Source of the DNA: Rhodospirillales bacterium | GTDB lineage: Bacteria > Pseudomonadota > Alphaproteobacteria > UBA8366 > JADFVY01 | Direction of reading: 5' to 3' | NCBI GenBank assembly: GCA_024644185.1 | Contig: JAHELM010000156.1 | Span: forward strand, 1 to 6,428 | DNA: 6,428 bases | In this document: positions 1 to 5,288 of the stretch, one piece after another | Layout of the letters: every line of letters begins with the position of its first letter | Position numbering within the stretch: position 1 is the first letter of the stretch | Position numbers and translations under genes: made by a program | Notes under the pieces: generated by a model | What the model was told of the DNA's origin: nothing | Databases searched by the model: none | What the model saw: only the letters and a program-made list of their open reading frames with translations

Positions 1-923
1 GCGAAGATCACCCAGACCGCGTGCAGCCCGACACGCTCCCCGACCAGCTTCGGGGTCAGGAAATTTCCCTCGATAACCTGGCCGACAAGGAACACCGCCG
101 CGACGATACCGATCTGCGCCATGCTGTCGAATTGCGCCACCGCCAGCCCCATGCCGACGACAAAGCCCAGCAGCATCCCGAAAAACGGCACGAAGGACAC
201 GACGCCCGTGGCAAAGCCGACGATCAGCCCGAAATCCAGGCCCGCCAGCGTCAGCCCGATACCGTAAAAGACACCGAGGGTCAGGCATACGGTTACCTGT
301 CCGCGCACGAAACCGGCAAGAGTACCGTCGATCTCGCGGAACCGCGCGCGGATTGTGGCGGCGTGGTCGCGGGGGAGCCAGCCATCCACCCGGGCCACGA
401 GGTGGTCCCAATCGCGAAGCAGATAGAACGAGACGATCGGCGTGATGACCAGAAGCGAGACCAGGTTGACGACCGCCTCCAGGCGGGTCAGCAACCCGCC
501 GGCGAACCGGGCCAGCCAGGTTACCGCGTCGCCGGTATGCGACGTCATGGCATCGCGCAGTTCGGTCAGACCTTGCTCGCCGATCAGCGGCTTCAGCCCG
601 CCGATCAACGGCACCGCTTTTTCCCGGATCGACGCCGCATAGGCCGGCAGCTTCTGGAAGAAGTCCAGGGCCTGGGAATAGGCCAGCGGCACAAGCAACA
701 CCAGAACGAGGGCGAGGACGACAAAGAAAGCCACCGAGATCAATGACGTCGCAACGGTGCGCGAACACCCCTTGCGCTCCAGCCAGTCACAGGCCGGGTC
801 CAGGAAATAGGCAACCGCCATCCCCGCGACGAAGGGCAGCATGACCCCGCGAAGCAAATAGAACAGCGCCAGAAAACCGGCCATGCCGAGACCCCAGGAC
901 CAGGCCCGCTGCTGCGTCGTCAT
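1..923 (-). CDS. AI-2E family transporter / PerM-like permease, partial (C-terminus beyond left edge)
   Basis: Polytopic inner-membrane protein of the AI-2E transporter (PerM/UPF0118, PF01594) family; 307 codons are visible and the 3' end lies outside the window. The N-terminus reads MTTQQRAWSWGLGMAGFLAL, followed by hydrophobic segments at about residues 10-40 and 58-82, a soluble stretch at about 85-150, then several more membrane segments. Family hallmarks are visible: ITPIVSFYLLRDWDHL near residue 165, a Gly-rich FVPFFGMLLG segment, and VIEGNFLTPKLVGERVGLH at the visible end. The ATG at 923-921 overlaps the upstream gene's TGA as ATGA, and a purine-rich Shine-Dalgarno (GAGGGGGAGGG, 937-927) precedes it, so translation is probably coupled. 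Family members have been linked to autoinducer-2 export or to ion/H+ antiport, so the substrate here is unknown. In many alphaproteobacteria a DnaA-like regulator (hdaA) follows this gene; that would lie outside the window. Confidence 0.93.
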   Translation of the reverse strand, partial: MTTQQRAWSWGLGMAGFLALFYLLRGVMLPFVAGMAVAYFLDPACDWLERKGCSRTVATSLISVAFFVVLALVLVLLVPLAYSQALDFFQKLPAYAASIREKAVPLIGGLKPLIGEQGLTELRDAMTSHTGDAVTWLARFAGGLLTRLEAVVNLVSLLVITPIVSFYLLRDWDHLVARVDGWLPRDHAATIRARFREIDGTLAGFVRGQVTVCLTLGVFYGIGLTLAGLDFGLIVGFATGVVSFVPFFGMLLGFVVGMGLAVAQFDSMAQIGIVAAVFLVGQVIEGNFLTPKLVGERVGLHAVWVIF

Positions 924-1489
924 GCACCCTCCCCCTCACCGCGCGGTTTGCCCGCTCCCATGCGCCGCAGATAGGCCACGCCCGATACGATCGTGGTCAA
1001 CGCAACGCCATACACCAGAATTTCCGTGCCGATGCCAATATCCGGAAAACCGAAGCCGAGCCGTGCCAGCACGAATCCCGCCAGAACGATCTGCAACAGC
1101 GTATTCAGCTTGCTGATCGGAAGCGGCCGCATCGCCAGGCTCCGGTCGGCCCGCACCAGCAGGATGGATACGCCCAGCAGCGCCGCGTCGCGCACCAGCA
1201 CCAGCGCGACCAGCCAAGCCGGAATATGCCCCGCACGTCCCAGGAGGATGTATAGCGCGACCAGCAACAGCTTGTCCGCCAGCGGATCCAGGTAGCTGCC
1301 CAAAACCGTATGCGCATTCAGCCGCGTAGCCAGCCACCCGTCGATGGCATCGGATATTCCGGCGGCGACAAATACCCAGAAGGCCGCGGCCATCCTGTCG
1401 ACCAGAACCAGCCAGACGACAACCGGCACGGCCAGGATCCGCAATCCGGTAATGACGTTCGGCAAAGCCTTGAGCCCGAGCCGCGCCAC
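920..1489 (-). CDS. CDP-alcohol phosphatidyltransferase family protein (PgsA / cardiolipin-synthase-like)
   Basis: Integral membrane enzyme that transfers a phosphatidyl group from CDP-diacylglycerol to an alcohol, as in phosphatidylglycerophosphate or cardiolipin synthesis; 189 aa, usual for the family. The CDP-alcohol signature D-x2-D-G-x2-A-R-x8-G-x3-D-x3-D is present at residues 47-72 as DAIDGWLAT, then G64, D68 and D72, so all four catalytic/metal-binding Asp residues are kept. The signature Arg is Thr55, with an Arg directly after it. The N-terminal LPNVITGLRILAVPVVVW is typical, and about four to five further membrane segments follow. I chose GTG at 1489 because AAGGAAGGGG lies five bases upstream and the conserved N-terminus starts just after. 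The frame stays open to 1810, but that extension overlaps the DUF2066 gene and has no family character. It is the second gene of a minus-strand operon and overlaps the next gene by ATGA. Sequence alone does not settle the acceptor alcohol. Confidence 0.9.
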   Translation of the reverse strand: MARLGLKALPNVITGLRILAVPVVVWLVLVDRMAAAFWVFVAAGISDAIDGWLATRLNAHTVLGSYLDPLADKLLLVALYILLGRAGHIPAWLVALVLVRDAALLGVSILLVRADRSLAMRPLPISKLNTLLQIVLAGFVLARLGFGFPDIGIGTEILVYGVALTTIVSGVAYLRRMGAGKPRGEGEGA

Positions 1490-1494
1490 GCCGA

Positions 1495-1504
1495 CCCCTT
1501 CCTT
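1495..1504 (-). promoter_or_regulatory. Ribosome binding site deciding the phosphatidyltransferase start
   Basis: On the minus strand AAGGAAGGGG lies five bases before the GTG at 1489. It falls in the 35-base gap after the DUF2066 stop codon (TAG, 1527-1525). It is the only good Shine-Dalgarno near the conserved N-terminus and supports the GTG start over the longer open frame. Confidence 0.7.
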
Positions 1505-1524
1505 GTGATCGTGATCTTTTTCCG

Positions 1525-2646
1525 CTACCAGCCGGCCGACGGTCTCAACACCCAGAGCGGATGATCCGGGGAATATTCGAGGCTCAACCCCTGCTGAGCA
1601 AGGGCGGAGCGAAGCTGGTCGGTCGTCCCGACATAGACCAGATCGACTTCCGCCTCCGCGCGCGTCATGCGCGCCACTTCGATCGTCTGGATCCGCGCCA
1701 TCCCGTTCAACCGGCTGCGAATCGCCAGCCACTTGTCGAGCCCTTGAATTGGCACGAGGACCGAAATCCGCTCCTGCCGGCTGAAATCCAGCAGATGCTG
1801 GGCCTTCCAATTCTCCTCCAACTCGCGGATCACTTCCTGCGCCACCTGGCCCAGAACCTGCGTCAGACCCGCGCCGGCCACGCCCTGATAGCTGCGGTCC
1901 ATGGTGACGCCATTGTAGCCGCCCCCGACGAACTTCAACGCAACGCGCACCGATATCGCGCCGCTGGACGTCTTGCCCGGGGTTGCGACCGCGACGACGG
2001 CGCCGGATGCCTGGTACTTCTCCGCGATGGCACGCAACGCAAGCGGATCGCCCGCCAGGGCCTGGCGATCGTCGACGGTGGCAATATCCGACAGGTCACC
2101 GGCAGGAAGAAGCAGCGAAAACAGCCCTGGATTCGGCAGCAAACCGGCCCAGGCCTGACGCCAGGGATTCGGATCGTCCCACAGGCGCCGCGCCGCGCCG
2201 GTATCGATTACCGGCACCACAACCACGGGCCGGCTGCCCTCCATCGCGAAGGCGACCCCGGCAAGGCGCAACGAATTCTGTACGCCCTCTGGCAGAAATC
2301 GCACCGACAGCGTGGCGATATAGCGCCCGCCGCCGAATTTCTCGTCGCCAATATCGAAGTCGCGCACCATGCCAGCCAGTTCATCGTCGCTGACATTGGG
2401 AAGCCGACCATACGAATCCGGCGGCACCAGCCGCCGGAACACGACCGCCAGCGCCTGCCTCTGCGCCTTTGCGATACCGCTGTATTTCGCCTCGACCTCG
2501 TTGGCCGCCATCTCGTCGATGCCGACTCCAGCGACTTCGAAGACGTCCTCGCTTTGGGCGAACGCTGCCACCCCGGACCATGAGAACAGGGCGAGGGCGA
2601 CCAGGGCCACGCGTGCGAGACATGCCGGAGTTGCTTTATCGATCAT
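1525..2646 (-). CDS. DUF2066 domain-containing exported protein
   Basis: 373-aa protein of unknown function matching the DUF2066 family, seen in proteobacteria and often encoded next to purM. An N-terminal signal peptide is clear: MIDKATP, Arg12, a hydrophobic core at about residues 13-29, and an AFA|QS cleavage site after residue 30. The mature protein is therefore expected in the periplasm. Recognisable stretches include VFRRLVPPDSYGRLP at about 69-84, RYIATLSVRFLPEGVQ, which leads into the region before RPVVVVPVIDTG, and a C-terminal YVGTTDQLRSALAQQGLSLE followed by HPLWVLRP. No catalytic motif is evident. The ATG at 2646-2644 is preceded by TAAGGT (2657-2652), a usable Shine-Dalgarno. It is the first gene of a minus-strand operon with the phosphatidyltransferase and PerM-like genes, and divergent from purM. 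The envelope neighbours suggest, by inference only, a membrane or cell-envelope role. Family assignment rests on overall sequence character and context. Confidence 0.85.
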   Translation of the reverse strand: MIDKATPACLARVALVALALFSWSGVAAFAQSEDVFEVAGVGIDEMAANEVEAKYSGIAKAQRQALAVVFRRLVPPDSYGRLPNVSDDELAGMVRDFDIGDEKFGGGRYIATLSVRFLPEGVQNSLRLAGVAFAMEGSRPVVVVPVIDTGAARRLWDDPNPWRQAWAGLLPNPGLFSLLLPAGDLSDIATVDDRQALAGDPLALRAIAEKYQASGAVVAVATPGKTSSGAISVRVALKFVGGGYNGVTMDRSYQGVAGAGLTQVLGQVAQEVIRELEENWKAQHLLDFSRQERISVLVPIQGLDKWLAIRSRLNGMARIQTIEVARMTRAEAEVDLVYVGTTDQLRSALAQQGLSLEYSPDHPLWVLRPSAGW

Positions 2647-2681
2647 TGCAAACCTTACGAGATCAAGTATCTTGGCGCCCG

Positions 2682-2689
2682 TTTATACT
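2682..2689. promoter_or_regulatory. Candidate overlapping -10 elements of the divergent DUF2066 / purM promoters
   Basis: The 63-bp spacer 2647-2709 must drive both directions. On the plus strand TATACT (2684-2689) resembles a sigma70 -10 box and would start RNA near 2696. On the minus strand TATAAA (2687-2682) overlaps it. No good -35 hexamer sits at 16-18 bases from either, so the call is tentative. If both are used, the two promoters would compete for the same DNA. Confidence 0.3.
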
Positions 2690-2700
2690 AGCATGGTCGC

Positions 2701-2704
2701 GAGG
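2701..2704 (+). promoter_or_regulatory. Putative purM ribosome binding site
   Basis: GAGG, in the context GCGAGGACGCC, lies five bases before the ATA at 2710. This spacing fits a Shine-Dalgarno and is the main local evidence that purM translation begins at 2710 although the codon is not ATG, GTG or TTG. Confidence 0.45.
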
Positions 2705-2709
2705 ACGCC

Positions 2710-3774
2710 ATACCAACCGAATCCAAATCGAACGGACTCGACTATCGCGCGGCGGGCGTCGACATCGACGCCGGCGATGCGCTGGTCGAAGCCATCAAAC
2801 CACTGGCCCGCAGCACCATGCGGCCCGGTGCCGACGCCACGCTTGGCGGTTTCGGCGGATTTTTCGATCCGGCCGCCGCCGGCTACAAGGATCCGCTTCT
2901 GGTTGCCGCAACCGACGGAGTCGGCACCAAGCTGAAGGTGGCCCTGAGCGCCGGCAAGCACGACACCGTCGGCATCGACCTTGTGGCCATGTGCGTCAAC
3001 GATCTGGTCGTTCAGGGCGCCGAGCCGCTGATTTTTCTCGACTACTACGCCACCGGGCGATTGTCGGTGGAGATCGCCCGCACCGTGGTGGCGGGCATCG
3101 CCGAGGGATGCCGCCAGGCCGGCTGCGCGCTGATCGGCGGCGAAACCGCCGAAATGCCCGGCATGTATGCCAAGGGCGATTACGACCTCGCCGGCTTTTC
3201 CGTCGGCGCGGTCGAGCGCGATGCCGTGTTGACCGGCGCCGCGGTTGCCGAAGGCGACGTGATCCTGGGGCTGGCCTCCAGCGGCCTGCACTCGAACGGA
3301 TTCTCGCTGGTGCGCAAGGTGGTCGAGACCGCCGGGCTGGATTACGCCGCGCCCGCGCCCTTCGACCCGTCCCGGCCGTTGGGCGAGGCGCTGCTGGTGC
3401 CGACCCGGATCTATGTGAAAAGCTGCCTCGCGGCAATTCGCGCCGGCGGTGTGCATGGCTATGCCCACATCACCGGCGGTGGCCTGCTGGAAAACATTCC
3501 CCGCGTGGTGCCGGACAATCTGGCCGCGCGCATCGATCCGGCCGCATGGCCCATGCCGCCGGTGTTTTCCTGGCTGGCCAAGGCAGGCGGCATTGCCCCG
3601 CGCGAGATGTACCGCACGTTCAATTGCGGCATCGGCATGGTGGCCATCGTCGCCCCGGACCGCGCGGGAACCGTGGCGGCCACGCTGCGCGATGCCGGCG
3701 AGACCGTGTACGAACTGGGCCGCATCGTCGCCCACAAGGGCGAACCCGTGGTGATCATGGAGACAGGCGCGTGA
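2710..3774 (+). CDS. purM: Phosphoribosylformylglycinamidine cyclo-ligase (AIR synthetase), apparent ATA start
   Basis: Cytosolic enzyme of de novo purine synthesis that closes formylglycinamidine ribonucleotide to aminoimidazole ribonucleotide using ATP. Counting from 2710 it is 354 aa, close to the roughly 345 aa of the E. coli enzyme. Diagnostic motifs appear in order: NGLDYRAAGVDIDAGDAL (about 8-25), LGGFGGFFD, VAATDGVGTKLK (about 65-76, nucleotide-binding region), CVNDLVVQGAEPLIFLDYYA (about 95-114), GGETAEMPGMY (143-153) and LASSGLHSNGFSLVR. The first in-frame ATG is codon 37 (position 2818). Starting there would discard the conserved N-terminus, which is clearly coding from about 2731. 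No ATG, GTG or TTG lies between the in-frame TAG at 2689-2691 and 2818. ATA at 2710, with GAGG five bases before it, gives a natural N-terminus beginning PTESKSNGL. A standard gene caller would probably report 2818-3774. The last codons overlap purN by GTGA, so purN translation is probably coupled. The product identity is secure; the start is not. Confidence 0.93.
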   Translation: MPTESKSNGLDYRAAGVDIDAGDALVEAIKPLARSTMRPGADATLGGFGGFFDPAAAGYKDPLLVAATDGVGTKLKVALSAGKHDTVGIDLVAMCVNDLVVQGAEPLIFLDYYATGRLSVEIARTVVAGIAEGCRQAGCALIGGETAEMPGMYAKGDYDLAGFSVGAVERDAVLTGAAVAEGDVILGLASSGLHSNGFSLVRKVVETAGLDYAAPAPFDPSRPLGEALLVPTRIYVKSCLAAIRAGGVHGYAHITGGGLLENIPRVVPDNLAARIDPAAWPMPPVFSWLAKAGGIAPREMYRTFNCGIGMVAIVAPDRAGTVAATLRDAGETVYELGRIVAHKGEPVVIMETGA

Positions 3775-4421
3775 CCACGCGCCGCAAGGTCGCGGTCCTG
3801 ATTTCAGGCCGCGGCAGCAACATGCGGGCCCTCGTCGAGGCAACCCGGGATCCCGGTTACCCGGCCAGCATCGTCGTGGTGATTTCCAATATGGCCGATG
3901 CCGGCGGGCTGGATTTCGCCCGCGGTGCCGGTATTGCCACCGAGATCGTGCCGCATCGCGGCCTCGACCGGGCCGCTCACGGTGCGGCACTGGATGCGGC
4001 GATCCGCAAACACGGCGCGGATCTGGTGTGCCTCGCGGGCTTCATGCGCCTGCTCGACCCCGGCTTCGTCGAGGCATGGCGCGATCGCCTGATCAATGTC
4101 CACCCGTCGCTGCTGCCGTCCTTCCGCGGACTGGACACCCATGCCAAGGCATTGGCCGCGGGGGTGAAGATCGCCGGCTGCACAGTGCATTTCGTTCGCG
4201 CCGACGTGGATGCCGGGCCGATCATCGCCCAGGCCGCCGTGCCGGTTCGCGATGGCGATACCGAGGCTGAACTCGCCGCCCGCATCCTGGCACAGGAACA
4301 CCGGATCTATCCGCTGGCGCTGCGGCTGGTCGCCGAGGGCCGCGTCCGGGTGGAGGGCGACCGGACGATTATCGGGGCGCCCGATGCCACTGGATCGCTG
4401 GCCAACCCTTCCACGCCCTGA
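3771..4421 (+). CDS. purN: Phosphoribosylglycinamide formyltransferase (GAR transformylase)
   Basis: Folate-dependent enzyme that transfers a formyl group from 10-formyltetrahydrofolate to glycinamide ribonucleotide, the third step of purine synthesis; 216 aa against 212 aa in E. coli. The N-terminal phosphate-binding loop LISGRGSNMRAL is at residues 10-21. The catalytic triad is visible as Asn109 and His111 in INVHPSLLPSF and Asp147 in DVDAGPII, a constant offset of three from E. coli Asn106/His108/Asp144. The FMRLL segment before it is also typical. The GTG start at 3771 overlaps the purM stop as GTGA and sits just before the conserved RRKVAVLISGRGSN. It is transcribed with purM, a common pairing. 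The C-terminal 10-15 residues after RTIIGAP are not conserved in the family. No defect is seen. Confidence 0.97.
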   Translation: MTTRRKVAVLISGRGSNMRALVEATRDPGYPASIVVVISNMADAGGLDFARGAGIATEIVPHRGLDRAAHGAALDAAIRKHGADLVCLAGFMRLLDPGFVEAWRDRLINVHPSLLPSFRGLDTHAKALAAGVKIAGCTVHFVRADVDAGPIIAQAAVPVRDGDTEAELAARILAQEHRIYPLALRLVAEGRVRVEGDRTIIGAPDATGSLANPSTP

Positions 4422-4422
4422 C

Positions 4423-4449
4423 TTGCCAAATTCCGGCTTCCGATATACC
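4423..4449 (+). promoter_or_regulatory. Candidate promoter for the 47-aa membrane protein gene
   Basis: Directly after the purN stop, TTGCCA (4423-4428) is followed after 15 bases by TATACC (4444-4449). This is a plausible if short-spaced sigma70-type pair that would start RNA near 4456, about 28 bases before the small gene. Read-through from purN is an equally possible source of the transcript. Confidence 0.3.
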
Positions 4450-4483
4450 TAGAGCCGGGTCCAAGTTTTAGCGGGGGAAACCG

Positions 4484-4627
4484 ATGTCCGGAAAGACCAT
4501 GGAGTTCCTGAAGGCTCCGAAAGAGAATCTCGATACGTGGAATCTGGTCGTCAAGATCATGACCGTGTCGGCAGTGTCGATATTCGTCGTGGTTCTGCTT
4601 CTTGTTCTGCCATTCGCCCTCCGCTGA
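4484..4627 (+). CDS. Small single-pass membrane protein, 47 aa, function unknown
   Basis: Begins MSGKTMEFLKAPKENLDTW, followed by one hydrophobic helix at about residues 27-46 (VSAVSIFVVVLLLVLPF is its core) and the end ALR. The N-terminal half is polar and charged, giving a short amphipathic head and a membrane anchor. A purine-rich Shine-Dalgarno (GGGGGAAA, 4473-4480) lies three bases before the ATG, which supports real translation. The gene follows purN by 62 bases and is convergent with ndk; a hairpin lies downstream. In size and layout it resembles the tiny subunit-IV-type proteins of alphaproteobacterial aa3 cytochrome oxidases, but no oxidase gene is nearby and I do not recognise a specific match. 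A function should not be assigned. Confidence 0.7.
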   Translation: MSGKTMEFLKAPKENLDTWNLVVKIMTVSAVSIFVVVLLLVLPFALR

Positions 4628-4649
4628 CAGCGGCGGACGGAAGGTCGCG

Positions 4650-4679
4650 AAAAAGGGCGCGCCGTCATGGCGCGCCCTT
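4650..4679 (-). terminator. Rho-independent terminator of ndk, probably also stopping the opposing transcript
   Basis: A perfect 11-bp inverted repeat, AAGGGCGCGCC (4653-4663) and GGCGCGCCCTT (4669-4679), flanks a five-base loop. Read on the minus strand the stem runs into five consecutive T residues (complement of A4650-4654), the classic intrinsic terminator, about 30 bases past the ndk stop. Read on the plus strand the stem is followed only by GATCGTTT, a poor U-tract, so termination from that side should be weaker. Confidence 0.88.
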
Positions 4680-4709
4680 GATCGTTTGGCGGTAACTCGC
4701 GGTGGCGGT

Positions 4710-5132
4710 TCAGCCGACGATTTCGAGTTCGCTGAAGAAGAAGGCGATTTCGCGCGCGGCGTTTTCCGCCGAATCCGAACCATGTACCGAGTTGGCCTCG
4801 ATCGATTCCGCGAAATCCTTGCGGATCGTTCCCTTCTCGGCATTGGCTGGATTGGTCGCGCCCATGATCTCGCGATTGCGGGCAACCGCGTTTTCGCCTT
4901 GCAGCACCTGCGCCACCACCGGGCCGGAAATCATGAAGTCGCAGAGTTCGCGATAGAAAGCGCGTTCCTTGTGCACTTCGTAAAACTTCTCGGCCTGCTG
5001 CGCGGTCAGCCAGAGGCGCTTTTGCGCAACGATGCGCAGACCCTTTTCCTCGAAACGGGCATTGATCTTGCCCGTCAGGTTCCGGCGGGTTGCGTCCGGC
5101 TTGATAATCGAAAGTGTCAGTTCCTTGGCCAT
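4710..5132 (-). CDS. ndk: Nucleoside diphosphate kinase
   Basis: Cytosolic enzyme that moves the gamma-phosphate of ATP to other nucleoside diphosphates through a phosphohistidine intermediate; 140 aa, near the usual 140-143. The start MAKELTLSIIKPDATRRN holds the conserved Lys11 and the KPD motif, followed by the Kpn-loop-region FYRELCDFMISGPVV. The active-site His117 is in ANSVHGSDS at the standard position, with the ATNPANAEKGTIRKDF nucleotide-binding stretch before it. ATG at 5132 fits the family N-terminus and has AAGGGA about nine bases upstream. An in-frame ATG at 5177 would add 15 non-homologous residues and is unlikely. The gene stands alone, with its own promoter and a strong terminator. 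The protein looks intact and functional. Confidence 0.98.
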   Translation of the reverse strand: MAKELTLSIIKPDATRRNLTGKINARFEEKGLRIVAQKRLWLTAQQAEKFYEVHKERAFYRELCDFMISGPVVAQVLQGENAVARNREIMGATNPANAEKGTIRKDFAESIEANSVHGSDSAENAAREIAFFFSELEIVG

Positions 5133-5188
5133 ATCCCTAAATCCCTTGTGCCTGCCCGCATTCAAACGTCGGGCCAAACGGTGGCGGG

Positions 5189-5217
5189 GTTATAGACGCA
5201 AGGGTGCATCGCGACAA
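5189..5217 (-). promoter_or_regulatory. sigma70-type promoter of ndk
   Basis: On the minus strand TTGTCG (5217-5212) and TATAAC (5194-5189) are separated by exactly 17 bases. The -35 keeps TTG and the C, and the -10 differs from TATAAT only at the last base. RNA would start near 5182 and leave a leader of about 50 bases before the ndk ATG at 5132. It is the best promoter-like sequence in the window. Confidence 0.6.
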
Positions 5218-5288
5218 GCAAGGAATTGGCGGCTTCGGTCGCAGGACCTCTATGCTGGGCCCCCCTGCCTGTGCTATCCACCGCCGCC

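Noticed and set aside
21..746. Plus-strand open frame of 241 codons
   Set aside because: It lies antisense to the AI-2E/PerM-like gene, and its product is rich in Arg, Gln, Asp and His with no domain character, typical of an antisense shadow in GC-rich DNA.
1490..1810. Longer phosphatidyltransferase start, extending the open frame to 1810
   Set aside because: The extension overlaps the coding end of the DUF2066 gene by almost 300 bases and has no family similarity. The GTG at 1489 with its strong Shine-Dalgarno fits better.
1561..2583. Plus-strand open frame of 340 codons
   Set aside because: It is antisense to the DUF2066 gene, which has a signal peptide, a ribosome binding site and family character. 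The plus-strand product is low-complexity and has no supported start.
2469..3770. N-terminal extension of the purN frame across purM
   Set aside because: The upstream part is Arg-rich non-protein-like translation in another frame of purM. The PurN family N-terminus starts at GTG3771, which overlaps the purM stop.
2818..3774. Short purM starting at the first in-frame ATG
   Set aside because: It would remove 36 conserved N-terminal residues that are plainly encoded in frame upstream. It is kept only as what a standard gene caller might report.
2683..3990. Minus-strand open frame of 435 codons
   Set aside because: It is fully antisense to purM and the start of purN, whose motifs are unmistakable. 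The long open frame is a by-product of high GC and third-position bias.
5133..5177. 15-residue N-terminal extension of ndk from an upstream in-frame ATG
   Set aside because: Ndk proteins begin at the MAKELTLSIIKPDAT equivalent. The upstream ATG lies just after the predicted transcript start and lacks a good ribosome binding site.
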